Assembly: GCA_964019425.1 (NCBI GenBank) | Contig: OZ025849.1 | Span: 558,001 to 622,000, forward strand | Reading direction: 5' to 3' | DNA: 64,000 nt | DNA from: Flectonema sp. DT1601 | Taxonomy: Eukaryota > Euglenozoa > Diplonemea > Diplonemida > Diplonemidae | Part shown: positions 1 to 12,644 of the stretch, in pieces | How the letters are laid out: each line of letters begins with the position of its first letter | How positions within the stretch are numbered: the stretch's first letter is position 1 | Notes under the pieces: generated by a model | What the model was told of the DNA's origin: nothing | Databases searched by the model: none | Seen by the model: only the letters and a program-made list of their open reading frames with translations | Translations under genes and position numbers: made by a program

Positions 1-2510
1 AAATGATTTTACTTGGGGAACATTTAATATTTTTAACATCCTTATTGTTATGCTAATCGCTCCTATTCCAGCCATTGCTGATTTACTGACTATCTTACTT
101 TGGATGCACCTCGACAACTATGATTTATTCGCAGCTGAAGACTCTGTTTCTGTATTTATGCAGTGGGCTATTATTACCCTGGTATCCCCACCTGTGTTCT
201 TTGTAGTTCAGGTTATTGAGTTGTGTATATTTATTGTATTTAAATGGGTTGTTATTGGAAAGTATCGTGAAGGTAACTTTCCATTCTACGGAGCCTACCA
301 TCGCAAATGGGTTATCATGATGGCAGTAAAAGAAGCTTTGGGTAAGCTGCTTGATGACTTAGCAGGTACTCCATACCTGTCAGATTTCTTTAAAGTAATG
401 GGAAGTGAAGTAGGGAAGGATGTTCTTATCATGGGCTACGGACTTGAGTATGACCTCTTTAAATGTGGCGACTACAGCACTGTTGGAACAAAGTGTGACG
501 TAACATGTCACACAGTTGAGAATATGGTTATTAAATTAGCATCTACTCACTTAAAACAAAAGTGCACGATGCTTGCTGGTGCCCTCGTCCAACCTGGTGG
601 AGTAATCCTAACTGGAGGAGTAGTAATGGAAAACGGACAAGTTCTAAAAGGCGGCGAAGTTGGAGAAGACCAAGTCTACGCTGGTCTACCTGCAGAGCCT
701 TGCACTCGAACACTACCAGAATTAGCGAAGTCTCATCGTACTTCTACTTCGACGTCTTTTCATTCCCATCGTCGTTCTGAATATCGACCATACTTGTTTC
801 TGTTTGGATTCTTTCTTTCACTTTGGTTCCTTCCACAATTGATTACTCAGCAGAGTATTGAATTCGAAGAAATTAAAATTAAAATACCCGACGGTGTTGT
901 TAAAGGAGAAACCGTATCTGACCACTTCGGAACGGTAGTGGGTAAAGCTTTCCACGGGATTCCTTATGCTGACCCACCAATTGATGGAGGAAGATGGAAA
1001 CCACCAATGTCGGTAACTCCGTGGAGTGCTCCAAGATCTTCAGTTCAACAGCCGGGGTGTTTAGATGCAGCAGGAGGATCTGAAGATTGTTTATATTTGG
1101 ATGTTGTGACTCCGACTCCAATTCCACAAAAACTTGCTCCTGTTGTTGTTTGGTTTCACGCAGGCTGTAACTCGTGGTCTAGATCAGATTCGTACAACGG
1201 GAAGTCACTTCTTAATGTTCTACCAGACACTGTGATTGTAACAGTTGCGCATCGTGTATCAGCTTTAGGATTTCTATCAATACCTGGAGGTGTTAAGAAT
1301 CTTGGATTATTAGATCAGAGAGCATCACTTCAGTGGGTTAAAAAGAACATCCAACACTTTGGTGGAGATCCAAACTCTGTTACACTATTCGGACAAGGTA
1401 GTGGTGCTGGTAGTGTAGCAGCTCATTTAGTAATGAGAGAGAGCTATGGATTATATCACAGAGCTATCATGCAATCAGTTCCTCTATCTGCGCTGCTTGT
1501 TAAGTCAGCTGAAGTGGCGGATGTTCAGACGGCAGAAGTAGCGAAGGCTGTTTGTCATCATCAGCAGTCTGATGGAAGTACTGATTCAACACCGATGACA
1601 ACAACACAAATATCGCAATGCATATTAAAGTCACCTCCAGTTACTTTAACGTCAACTGGTCAAAATCTTCAAAAATGCCGCGAAGGGCGTGAAGGCTGCT
1701 CCGGCGCAGCCTACATGTCCTGCGGCGAACAAACCTGCCCCTGGGGATTCGTCGTCGACGGCAAAACATTAATAGATCATCCGTGGCGTCTACTTGAGAC
1801 TGGAAATCATGCTAAGGTTCCAATAATTATTGGTTATAAATATGATGATGGTGCTCCTAGTTTAGAACACGAAAGGCAATCAGTTCACACAATAACACAC
1901 GGCGAGTGGAGGAGGTGGGTGGAAGACGCATTCAATCCTATTCCTGAGGATACAATCTCTTCAGAGTACACAGAGGATGAATTTTCTGAAATCGGACAGA
2001 AGAAGTCAAATAAAACAGCTCTTTATTACGCAGCTGTTGCTGCTCGTACTGATCAGCTGTTTGGTTGTACTGTACGTCGGTTGGCAAAGTCGATGTCGAC
2101 ACATTCTTCAATCTTTGTGTACTCAACTGATAGTAATCCTCATAGTCATTTATTCTTTGATCAGTGGAATGTACGACTTGCTCCTTCTAAGAATAATGTT
2201 TTCGATCGAGCACTTCACACTCAAATCCTCTCTTATTGGAATCAGTTTATACATTCGGGAAAACCTGGTTCTGGAGCTGATGAAACCGAAAGCATTGATT
2301 GGGTTCCATTTTCAAAAGAGAATGAGGAGGTATGTTAATCTCTTAGTTAATCATTAACTTCTCTGTGTATGTTTCAATAAAATAAAACAAAACTAAAAAC
2401 AGACTCTGCAGCTGCAGGTACCAGCAGCTGTTTCCACATTCCCAACTGCTCACAAGTGCACAACTGTGTGGGACGAGGCATGGCTGACCACAACAACGTG
2501 CATGGTATGA
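1..2510 (+). CDS. NRPS-terminal-type membrane/left-handed-helix protein fused to a carboxylesterase-like domain (5' partial)
   Basis: The frame is open from base 2, so the gene starts outside the window. From the Met at 50 there are 795 residues in two exons (..2329 and 2403-2510, intron 2330-2402). Residues 1-80 hold membrane segments. About 65-225 resemble the C-terminal domain of PosA/Pls-type NRPS-like proteins: KW..GKYREG, AGTPYLSDFFKVMGSEVG, then hexapeptide-like VGxK turns ending in GLPAEPC. A membrane segment near 245-265 follows, then a type-B carboxylesterase domain (about 280-795) with the SEDCLYLDV, DPNSVTLFG and C-terminal CTTVWDEAW signatures. Exon 2 supplies that final Cys-Trp motif, which supports the splice. 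The nucleophile position reads FGQGSGAG instead of FGESAG, so Gly450 sits where serine is expected. The usual GAxHxxE histidine motif is not visible and HGGG is HAGC. The esterase part is probably inactive, as in neuroligins. Confidence 0.8.
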
Positions 2511-4185
2511 TTGGTGTTTCAGTTTAACAAGTTGATTAGAAAACAGAGATAATTACAACAACAATCCAAAACAGGATGGCACATAAAAGTGATGTGATCG
2601 TAATTGGGTATCCCTTCACTGTTACTAAGTAAAAAAAAACGAATCAGCGGATGAAATACAGACAGCCGCAGACTCCTTGCGTTCGCTCTGCGTAATGAGA
2701 CAGAACTCTTCAACTATTATACATCTTGATGACTCCCTTCATGCTTTGTGTGATGCGTTGCGTGATGTGCGTGGTGCTGAGGTCGCAAGGAATGCCACGG
2801 GTCTTTTTTTTTCCCTTCGTTTTTTTTTTTTTTTTGTAATTTTTTCTTTTCTTTAAGGTTCCTTTTTTTCAAGTGCACGAGTCCCTTTTTATTTCCTTAA
2901 AAAAAAAACACTCACTCGATTCTTTTTTTTTCTTTCTTTGCGATCTTCAATCCCAGTTTTTTCTTATTTCTCTACATCTCAAAACTGTTGCTAAAATCAT
3001 ATTCTGAATTAACCAGCAGACAAGGTAGAAAGCTATGCAATTGGCATTGTGCGTAGGCGAAAAGCCCTGCTAGCTACACGGCTCCGTTCGACTTTCTGGA
3101 GTGAATTTAATGCTCCTTTTTAAATGCCACTTCTGTAAAGTATATGTAGAGCTTGTAAATTGTTTATTAAGGTTTTCTGTTGGGAAAACTATTCTTGTAG
3201 ACGTCGTCGTCATGGGGAACGTTGCCACACCATAAAAAATATGTATTGGTGAGTGAGTCTTGTTGTTTGTTTTTTTTTTGCAATTCGGTTTTTTTTTCAG
3301 TATTTAAATAAAAAAAATAACTGAATTGCCGGCATCCGATATTTGTTTTTTTTTTTAAAAAAAAATTATTAAAAAAAAAAAGGGACTTTCATTTTCCTCA
3401 TCTTACTTAGCTCACTTCCTATCTGTAGCACTCACTGGTAGCTATAAACTACACAGTGCGTTGTTGTTATTCGCCTAACAAGTTGAGGTACTTCTGCTGA
3501 TTTGTCTTTGTCACTGGTGGCATAGGATTCTTTTTTTCTTTTGCAGTGAATAAGGTTCGTGTTTTTGATATCTTTCTCAAATCGATCAGCATATAGATGA
3601 CACCAACCTCACTTGTTAGAACTTCTAAAACATCACTATCAGCAAATTTTTTTTTAAATTTTTTTTTTTTTTTTTTTATAAATTTGTTTGTTTTAATAAT
3701 AATGTTTATTAACGATTGAGAGAACGGGAGAACAAACGGGGGAGAAAAATAATTGTTTGAAAATCCTTTTTTCGTCAGTTAGCTTTCACTGCTGCTTTTG
3801 CTCACATCAGAAACGCAACGACGAACATTTAATAATTTTTTTTTTTTTGCCTTCTGAAAATTATAACGAGAAAAAACAATCGGAGAAAAAGGTATTTTTT
3901 TTTTTTTTTTTTCCTTTTTTTTTTCCTTTTTTTTACCCCCCTTTTTTTTTCTGGGGAGGAAAAAAAAGGAAGAAGAAGAGAGAAAAAAAAAAAAAAAAAA
4001 AAAGAAAAGAGACATAAAAAGAACGAGAATTCCCTTCAGGAGGAACCTTAAATAACTGTTACAATGACTTAAGATTGCGTGGCCCCCTTTTTTCTGCCGC
4101 AGCTCGTAGTATTTTTGCTTTTATAAACAAATTGTTAATTTATCATTCTGTTTTTTCAAGACCATTCCTACAATGAATAAGTGAG
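2511..4185. other. gene-free interval with homopolymers and one RNA-like motif
   Basis: No credible gene is visible. The stretch is dominated by T and A runs of 8-20 bases; open frames near 3757-4017 on both strands are low-complexity translations of these. A 70-base segment near 3012-3080 shares a 16-base core and a hairpin design with 53062-53110 (see separate entry). A T-rich tract ending in AG at 4159-4160 is the likely trans-splice acceptor for the next gene. Confidence 0.6.
3012..3064 (+). ncRNA. possible structured RNA, copy A of a two-member family
   Basis: It starts with ACAAGGTAGAAAGCT, then a 7-bp stem (CTATGCA with TGCGTAG, one wobble) whose loop and 3' side carry GGCAT..TGCGT, then GAAAAGC. 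Copy B at 53062-53110 has the same order and spacing, but its stem is TGACG with CGTCA, so the pairing is kept while the bases differ. I do not recognise the RNA; no snoRNA boxes are clear. Confidence 0.3.
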
Positions 4186-4364
4186 ATGATGACAGCGGAC
4201 ATAATAGCGACATCGGCTACTCTGAGTAGCATTGTGTCTTTTTTATTTGTTGCGAAAGTGGTAGGAACTAATATTGAAAATGGACCAGCAAATTTAGAAA
4301 TGAGTTCTGTGATTCACCTATATTGTGTTGCAACGGCAATATCAGTTTTTCCAGCAACGGTATG

Positions 4365-4397
<33 letters not shown>

Positions 4398-5258
4398 GGG
4401 ACGAACTATCCATTCGAAATGGGTTATAATAAAAAAAAAAAAAACCAAAAAAACACAGATCTGGCAGCTTCCAGGAAGTGACATACTCCTACCTGAAATA
4501 TCAGCCTCCTGGATAATATCAATCTTACTAACACTAACGTCATGGTTACCACTTTACGCTATTCAAATATTCACTGATCAAGATTACAGAGAGTTACATC
4601 TACCTGATTGGATTGTCCTTCAAGTGTCTGTCGCTGGTGTTCTTTACTTTATTTCTGAACTTTTTGGATTCTCACATTTGTCAGAAGCGATATTTTCAAT
4701 TTCCGTTTCTATGTCTTCTCCTCTTTTACATATTCTTCTTCTTCGTTTGATATCTTTGTCTGTTGGTCAGATGAAAAGATTAAATTCATCTTCTGCGATG
4801 ACTTTTGGTATGTGTTTGCTTTTTTATTTGATAAACGTCGTGAGAGAGTTGGCATAATTTTTAAAACAGGTTATACTGCGGGTACTACAGCGACGGTTTT
4901 TGTATTTCTGCTTTGCATCGCTCCCGTAGCAGACGTGACGACCCTTTCTTGTGTGATATTATCGTTCTTGGGGTTGTTGCTATCTTTCGGAAGTAGATCG
5001 CAGTTCTTTAATAAAGCGGGAATTTCTTTAGTTCCGTTGGTTTCGTTGTTCTTAGATCTGAATGTAGTTTGGTTGGCATGCACATTCGCATTCGCTTACG
5101 CAATAACATTGTACGAACCTGATTGGGTGAATACTTTATTTAATCCAACACTTGATGAGAGTCTTTGCCTTCAACCACCTGATGTTATAATAACTGCTGC
5201 TAGTGACAGCAGTTTGGGTACACACGATGGGTTTCCTAGAGCAGTTGGTGGAACGTAA
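4186..5258 (+). CDS. multi-pass membrane protein, unknown family
   Basis: Three exons (4186-4359, 4459-4807, 4870-5258) give 303 residues with about seven hydrophobic segments. The splices are inferred because each frame ends in stops within a GTATGT-started, ACAG- or AACAG-ended interval and resumes in phase with more membrane segments. Intron 1 (4360-4458) opens with a T-run of about 27 and ends in an A-rich tract; intron 2 is 62 bp. Two ATGs lie in tandem at 4186; a T-rich AG at 4159-4160 precedes them. I do not recognise the family. An overlapping frame (5203-5418) also contains a hydrophobic stretch, so the C-terminal end is the least certain part. Confidence 0.6.
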
Positions 5259-5633
5259 TGATATGATTGATTCTATCGTATTGAAAACTTGTATTAATAT
5301 CATTGTTGTATTTCACTATCTTAACGTCGGTAAATATTTGATGAGAGCAGCGTGTGGTGAAACTCTAGCCTGCGAGATATTTTTTCTCATCTCAATTACT
5401 ATACTGAAAGGATGCTAATATTTGTGTGAGAATTTTTTTTTTTTTTGTTATATTTTCATTTTTCTTCAATACAGATACTACGCTACTTTATTTAGACTAC
5501 GAGGGAGGAAAGCAATTCAGATAACTCACTTTGTTTGTCTTCAGTTTTAGATTCTTACCACAGAGTACTTTTTATTGTAACTTTTTGATTGTTTCTCATA
5601 TAGGGAAGCAACCGAATAGAAGAAAACCAAATA
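5259..5633. other. intergenic, 3' and 5' untranslated sequence
   Basis: No gene is supported. It carries a T-rich tract ending in ATACAG near 5475 and another T-rich tract ending in ATATAG at 5598-5603, the latter the likely trans-splice acceptor for the TBC gene. Confidence 0.5.
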
Positions 5634-7568
5634 ATGGTATTAGATGGCAGCAACACCCCGTTTGTGGGACAACAAAGAGTTTCGGTAAATGTGAGACCAA
5701 CGGCTGTAGTGGATAGTGAAGATGAAAGAGAACAATTAACAGAACCAGCTGTTGGGTTTCAAGAAGAGAATGTTTTACACGGATTAGGTGATCGATTAGC
5801 AGCAACAACAGGAAATATTGAAGACATTGAAGAAGATGAGGGTGCTGACTCCTCATCAACTTTAAGAAGAGTTCATCCGACTACAGATGAAGATTCTGAT
5901 GATGAAAACTTAATTGATGGATCGTGGTACGTTGGATCTGGTTGTAGTAGTATTCGATCTCCGACACTCGATCACTTCCACGAATTAACTGATGACTTCC
6001 TCTCTACTAATCAGTCAGAACAACTTTTCGTATCTCACAATGTGAATATACCACTTTGCAGGAAGCAACATATACGCGGGTCACTTTTTGTGGTTCGCTC
6101 ACCTCCCACTCCCGAAGGCCAGCATATTATATTTTGGTTACCAAAAGCTTCAATAATAGAAATTAATCCCCTTCTATTAGCTCCTCAAGACCGCGCCAAC
6201 GAACAGCGTCGAATTGCAGAAGGAAAGACTGCTGTAAAGTATGAACTGTTGTACTCCCAGAGGATTCTCGCAAAAGATGTCTTTTCCTTAAAGAATGACG
6301 GAAGGTGCGTTGTACTAAATGTTTATAAAGGAGAGGAAGTTGACAGCGTGACCTTTGACTTTGCTAGTGGTGGAAAAGCAAAGTTTAGAACAGTAGTCGC
6401 ACCGCTAATGAGACAGGCGTCGATGGATTATCGTAACTGGCTTTATGAGAGTGAAGATAAGAAGTCAAATAAAGCAAATGATTTGAAGAAGAAAGTTAGT
6501 AACTTTATGGTTGGAGCTATGACTTTGTGGTCTACGGTTGCAGCTCACAACGATGACTCAGGTTCTAATAGATCAGGTGATTCTGATACAGAGATCCCAC
6601 AGCTTGCTTACTCATCAACAATAACAAAACCAACTTTCACAGCAACTTGTCGACCAGTTGTGTTGACTCAGATTTTGAGTTCACCTAATTCTAATTTAAG
6701 TTATTCTGATTATAAAAATATCGTATTCAACTCCTTAGGATGTGGACGGGATTCCGATACTGTCACTCACAGAGAAATCCGTTCTGAGGTTTGGGCAAAG
6801 TTGCTTCACCTTCAAGAGGGATACGATGAGTTAGCAGCTGAGTATCAAATTTATTTAAATCAATTTACTGGACTAACTGAACAACAACTACAGTACTGCA
6901 CTTGGGTTGTTAAACAAGATCTATCAATAAAGAAAGACATTATTAGAACTGACAGAGATATTTCAATATTTGAAGACGTCGATTCTGAATTTATTGAAAT
7001 TGAAAGAAGAATTCTACTTGCGTACTGCATGTATAACAGAGACCTCGGATACGTTCAAGGAATGTCAGACTTGGCTGCAATGATGATATACGTCTTTAGA
7101 GATGAAACAATTGCCTTTCACGCACTAAAGAAGTTAATCGATTCTATGATACCTGCGTTCAATGATCATGGAGCTTGCTTACGCCAAGTTCTAAAAGCAA
7201 TGGTTCGCGTGATGTCACCTGAATTAGCCGATCACCTGTCTGCTGAAGATCCTGATTTTATGTTCTCATTTCGATGGGTTTTTCTTTTATTCAAACGTGA
7301 GTTCAGATTTCATCAGGTTGCTGTTTTGTGGGATCTTATTTTTTCAGCTCCAGTTCCTCATTTTCATATATTTGTAGCTTCTTGTCTTCTTTTTAATTTT
7401 AAAGATCAACTTATGACTCTTGAGGGAGCACAGCTTATGAGATTCTGTCAAAATATCGACGGCAACGTTACAATTGAGGACGTCATCCCTGTGGTTCACA
7501 ATCAATGGGATGAGTACGCCACAAATGATGTAATCCTTGGATTGCTGAGGGGAGAATGTCCTCCCTGA
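5634..7568 (+). CDS. TBC-domain Rab GTPase-activating protein (TBC1D15/GYP7-like)
   Basis: A 644-residue single-exon protein. The N-terminal third is acidic and low-complexity. About residues 125-270 resemble the Rab-binding region of the TBC1D15/16 group. The TBC domain spans about 350-630. Both catalytic fingers are present: IKKDIIR at 432-438 (IxxDxxR, arginine finger R438) and YVQ at 473-475 (glutamine finger Q475). Later TBC signatures are also seen: DPDFMFSFRWVFLLFKREF and VLWDLIF. It should therefore be an active GAP that stimulates GTP hydrolysis by a Rab in the endosomal/lysosomal traffic typical of this subgroup. The start follows a T-rich AG by about 30 bases. The C-terminal end is close to the domain end, so no long tail follows. 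Confidence 0.88.
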   Translation: MVLDGSNTPFVGQQRVSVNVRPTAVVDSEDEREQLTEPAVGFQEENVLHGLGDRLAATTGNIEDIEEDEGADSSSTLRRVHPTTDEDSDDENLIDGSWYVGSGCSSIRSPTLDHFHELTDDFLSTNQSEQLFVSHNVNIPLCRKQHIRGSLFVVRSPPTPEGQHIIFWLPKASIIEINPLLLAPQDRANEQRRIAEGKTAVKYELLYSQRILAKDVFSLKNDGRCVVLNVYKGEEVDSVTFDFASGGKAKFRTVVAPLMRQASMDYRNWLYESEDKKSNKANDLKKKVSNFMVGAMTLWSTVAAHNDDSGSNRSGDSDTEIPQLAYSSTITKPTFTATCRPVVLTQILSSPNSNLSYSDYKNIVFNSLGCGRDSDTVTHREIRSEVWAKLLHLQEGYDELAAEYQIYLNQFTGLTEQQLQYCTWVVKQDLSIKKDIIRTDRDISIFEDVDSEFIEIERRILLAYCMYNRDLGYVQGMSDLAAMMIYVFRDETIAFHALKKLIDSMIPAFNDHGACLRQVLKAMVRVMSPELADHLSAEDPDFMFSFRWVFLLFKREFRFHQVAVLWDLIFSAPVPHFHIFVASCLLFNFKDQLMTLEGAQLMRFCQNIDGNVTIEDVIPVVHNQWDEYATNDVILGLLRGECPP

Positions 7569-9480
7569 AAGTTATTTTTTTTCTGTTTGTTTTCGTTTTT
7601 TTTTTTATTTTATTTTTTTTTTCTTCACCCATTCTTAAGCTGATGATCTACCTTCGCCTATTTCGTTTCATTTCATTCGTTCTTTTTTTTAATAATAAAA
7701 AAAAAAAAGAAATTTTATGTCTGCCGTCTGTTTTATTTTTTAGCTAGCTCATTGGTTGTGTTTGTAGTTGTTGCCCAGCTTGCTTTTTGACTTGCTGGAG
7801 AATATTTTTTTTTCTCTTTTTTTCGTTATTTTTGTTGTTTTGTTTGGAAAGTTTGAATTGTTCGTTGTTCGCATAAGTGGGAATATATTGTGGTTTGTGT
7901 AACCACTCCCGTGGTGATAACTGTGGGTTTCACAAAATCAAATGAAGCCAAAAACAGAAAAAAAAGGGCTTGACTTAGGTAGTGCCTCGTCATCTCACCG
8001 TGCTTAGCAAGCCTTGAATGACAGCATACATACTATTGTAGTGATGATGACTGATGCCTTACTTCTTCTTTCTTGTTCTTTGATGTGTAGTGCGAATGGG
8101 TGAATTTGATTGTTCTTTTCGTTCAATAGACGACGACGGTAAATGCCGTTAGTTGTTAAGTGATTTCATTAACCGTCTTGGCGGTTGTGTTGTAGTTGAC
8201 CGTTTCCAGTCGATTGCATACCTTCGCTCAATATTTTTTTCAGAACTCTCAATTTTATGCCCACTTCTCTTATTGCGACTTGAAAAGTTAAAAAAAAAAA
8301 AAAAAAAAAAAAAAAACGATAGATAGCTAACCAGCTTCGTTACTTTTCATTTCCGCAGTTTTGTTGTCGTTTCTCTTATCTGTTTGGATCCAAAATATCT
8401 GCAAAATGTTTTAAAAATGAAAGGAGGAAAAAAAAATAAAATAAAATAAACACACAAAGTTACATATCACAGCTTTATATTATCGTTGGCTCTCTACAGT
8501 AAGCCACGTGTGACATAAAAATAAGAACATTAGCCACGAAAAAAAAGTTGTTTTGATAATATCATCCTTTTTTTCTTTTTTTGCTGTAATAAAAGCAGCT
8601 TGTGTTTTGTACCACATCGTGGTTTCGGGATATCCTAGTGTATTTTGTTTCTTTTTATTATTGTCTGCAGCAAAAGAAACCTTGGTTGTCTTATAGACGA
8701 GGGTCCCAACATTCGCTCAATACTTCCTTCGGGGGCTCGTTGTTATTATTTGTGCGAAAAGGTCGAGAGGGGAAAAAAAAAAAAAAAAAACTACAACCGA
8801 AAAAAAAAGAATTAACTTTGCTATTGGACTGAGAGCCTTCAGCAACAACAAAAAGCTACCAGACACTTCCCATTTGAGCGTAAAGATGTGGAAGATACTT
8901 TGCAAGTTCTGTTTCCTTCTAACATTAATATTCAGACTCAGATACGGTTTCTGTAAAAACCATCTCCTTCAATATTTATATATACTCCGAATTCTAAGAA
9001 ACACATTCCAGTGTTGAAATGGATGCTTGCTTTTGGTGCGACTCACTGAAACTAGCAAGGTCTATATATCCATCTTGAAGTGGGTTTGTTCCCCTAACTA
9101 CTTACATTAATAATTGGAAGGAAGAAAAAGAAACGGAAGAGGAGGAGGAAAAACAAAAACTAAAGAAAGAATAAAAAAATAAAAAAAAAAAGAAAACGGA
9201 AACGAAGTAGTGAACGATATTTGGCATTCGGGGTTCGAGAATATATAGTATGTTTGACTCTTTTTTTTTTTTTTTTTTCGCTCTCCTCGTTCTTTTCGTT
9301 TTCTTCCCCTTTTTATTAACTCCGTTTCATGCGAAGACGAAAAGAAGTAATCGACCATTAAAACTTGTGTTACTTCTCTATTTCAATTCAAATAAGAATC
9401 TCACTAACAAACATGTAGAACACGAAAGAGATAATAAATCATTTTATATTACATCTCTTAACCAGTATATTAAAACAGAA
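7569..9480. other. gene-free interval with homopolymers
   Basis: I see no gene. The interval contains A and T runs up to about 27 bases (8289-8316), a purine-rich stretch at 9118-9210 followed by a T-run at 9258-9276, and small hairpins. A frame open upstream of 9481 is mostly T-run translation and is not taken as part of the next gene. Confidence 0.55.
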
Positions 9481-12400
9481 ATGCCCAACTACCGAATTGG
9501 TGTTGATGTTGGAGGTACTCACACAGACGCAGTGTGTGTACTGATAGACGGGAGTAGTACGAAATTAGTTTCCAGTCACAAGACTGAATCAACATCTGAT
9601 TTGGTAAAAGGATTAGTCACCGCAACAAAAGGATGCCTTGAGAAGATTCCAAACAATTGTAATGTTTTGAGTGTTACGATAGGAACGACTTATTTCTTAA
9701 ATTCTGTAGTTCAAAAATCAAAACAACTCGGGAGAGTAGTTGTAATTCGATTAGGAGGTCGATATTGTAAAACAGTCCCTCCGTTTAGTGATTTTCCGAG
9801 AGACCTGAAAAAGTTAATCTGCGCAGGTACGTTTGACGTCGCTGGCGGATACAACTTTGATGGGAGTGAGTTATCACCAACAAGTGATGAAGAGATAGTA
9901 AGAATTGCATCAGAAATACAACTCGATCAGTCAGTTTCAAGTGTTGTGATTTCTTGTCCTTTTAGTAACGTTAATCCAACACAAGAATCTTATGTCAGAC
10001 AACTACTTCACAAGTATTGGAGTTCTGAGAAACGTATAATTCACGTCACCTGCACACACGAGACCTCCTCATCTCCAGACATGCTGAAACGTGAGAATGC
10101 CGCAATCATAAACGCCTCGTTATTAAACTACTCAACCCAAGCAATGAAGGAAATCCAATCTGCTGTAATTAACATAAAGGGAATTGAGAACAGCTCTGTT
10201 TTCTTAACTCAGAATGATGGAACAATCATGACTCTGACTGATGCTTTGAAGTTTCCAATTAAAACATTCGGCTCAGGTCCTACAAACAGCAGTAGGGGAG
10301 CAGCCTATTTAATAAAACAACAATTCAAAACGAAGATTAGTGAGACTGGAGCAATTGTAGTCGACGTCGGAGGGACGACGTCTGATATCACAATTTTGGA
10401 CAAAAATCTGTTTCCGAGGCAGCGTCTGGACAACGCGCTGCTGGGTGGAGTTCGAACGAATTTCCGAATGCCGGATGTGGTTTCTTTTGGTCTTGGTGGG
10501 GGTTCGTTTGTGAACTCACAGACGTCTTCAGTCGGTCCAAAATCTGTTGGTCACAAACTATGCAGTTCCGAAGGTGGGCAAGCCTTCGGAGGAACACAAC
10601 TCACCGCAAGTGACGTCGCCCTGAAACTCAAAAATATGGACATCCCCAACTCCGATCTGACTCTTATAAAAATATCAAATGAAGAGGCGAACAAATTCTT
10701 AAAAGTTATGATCGAAATGATTGAAAACGCAATCGCTGATGCGAAGACATCACCAGATGACCTTCCGTTAATATTAGTGGGTGGTGGAGCAGCATTGTTC
10801 AGAGCTGTTGATAAAATTAAAGGTTGCAGTCACATATTAACTCCAACACATTTCGACGTCGCTAACGCTCTGGGCGCTTCGATTAGTCAACTTGGCGTTG
10901 AATTCGATCGTATTAAAGTAGTTGAGGAGAACCAGACACGTGATGATCTAATTAATCAAATTATTTCTGATATGAAAACAACTCTAATCCAACAGGGTGC
11001 TCAGCCATCAACTCTTCAAATCATTCGAAAGGAGGATAATGCGATTCCGTATGCTCAGACTAACTCTTTGAGAATTATGATAAAAATAATTGCTGAGAGG
11101 GGAGATGAAGAACCAATAATTCAAACAGATACAGCATCTGGTATGTATTGTGCTTCTTAATGGTAACTTTCGTTCGTTAAATTTGCCTCATTTCTGGTTT
11201 TCTATTTTTGACGGCGTTGAGGACATCTCTGTAGAATTAAAAAAAATGAAAACAACAATTAAAATTAACAAAACAGAAGAAAGTACTGAAATGAGAGAGC
11301 CGATCACTAATCCAATCGTCTTGACAGCAGAAGACTGTGAAGGTGAAGCTCACTTCGACTACGTTGGTTTAGATGCTGATATTAAAAACGGTGTTTGGAA
11401 CTTAAATGAAATCGACATCAACTGTCTTAGCATAGGAGCAGGGATACTTGGATGTGGTGGAGGAGGGACGACATACTCTAGCAGATTAAAACTTTTACAA
11501 CGTCTTAAAGATGGAGGAAAGTTGAAAGTCGTACCAGTGTCCTCCCTAACTGACGAGGACTCTATTTACGGTTGCGGGTTTGTCGGAGCTCCGAATGTGT
11601 TGCTGGAGAAGATGGGATCGGCAGAAGAAATTGAGAATTCTCTTCAAACTGTAGAGAAACGAACAGGGAAGACAGCTACTCACATCGCATCCATTGAGAT
11701 TGGAGGAGCTAATTGTTTAGAACCTTTACTTCAATCATCAATCAGAAATATTCCTTACCTCGATGCTGATGGCATGGGAAGAGCTTTCCCTTTAGTTTAT
11801 CAATGGATTCCACGTGCGTTAGGTGATAAGAACTTATCCGGGTTCTCTATGGCTGATTGTGAGCAATCTGCTGAATACAATCCAGAACAGGATACGAATG
11901 AAAGTCTCGTTGAATTCCTCGCTGCAGAAGTAGTCCGACTTGGTTGTTGTGCTGGGTTAACACTTCCACCACTTACTTGCGAAGAAATAAAGAAATACCA
12001 CGTCCCTTCAACTGTATCACAAGCTTGGTCACTGGGACGATCTGTTTTGAGGGCTCAGCAGCAAAAACGATGTCCAATCAAAGCGATCCTTGAAACACAA
12101 CCTGCGGGGAAGATTCTATTTTCTGGAAGAATATCAGACGTACAAAAACAAGTCGTTGGTCATCATTTAAAAGGAACGTTATTACTATCATCACCTGACG
12201 GGTCATCGGGTAAGATTTATTTTCAAAATGAAAATCTAATCTTTCTCTCGGAATCTGGAGAATGCCTTGCGAGTACGCCAGACTTGATTTGTGTTTTAAA
12301 TACAGATACTGGCCGTACTACGGGAACTGATGAGTATGCCTACGGTCTAATAGTAACAGTTGTCGTCTTACCAGCACCTGATATATTGAAATCTGAAAAA

Positions 12401-12496
12401 ATGATGAAATGTGTTGGACCTCATTCATTTGGGTACACCGACGTCACTTTCAACCCAATCGGTATTCATTCGATACACGATGTTTGGTTACAGTAA
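9481..12496 (+). CDS. hydantoinase A/5-oxoprolinase family protein fused to DUF917 domain
   Basis: Two exons (9481-11140 and 11277-12496, intron 136 bp, phase 1) give 959 residues. The start at 9481 is chosen because MPNYRIGVDVGGTHTDAV is the classic beginning of the hydantoinase N-terminal domain; the frame is open upstream but low-complexity. The N-terminal and central part (1-550) carries the ASKHA-type phosphate motifs DVGGTHTD and VDVGGTTSD plus FGLGGGSF. The C-terminal part (about 575-955) is DUF917/S-methylthiohydantoin desulfurase-like, with LSIGAGILGCGGGG and GMGRAFPLVYQW. This order is known from fungal and bacterial proteins of about this length that act on hydantoin- or oxoproline-like rings; the substrate here is not predictable. 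The intron falls in the linker between the two domains. Confidence 0.88.
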
Positions 12497-12644
12497 TTAT
12501 ACACGTATCTTTGTATGGAAAGTACTGAATTATTCAGACCGTTTTCTGATGACACGAAATCGATCCTGAACTACAGGAAGGTGTCCTTGTGAAACATTTC
12601 GAAACTTTATTTATCATAATTTTACTCTACACAGTCAGAATAAA

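Noticed and set aside
3757-4017. Lysine/phenylalanine-rich open frames on both strands
   Set aside because: Translations of long A and T runs with no other support.
9250-9480. Upstream extension of the hydantoinase-family protein
   Set aside because: Begins in a T-run, low-complexity, and the family's N-terminus fits the Met at 9481.
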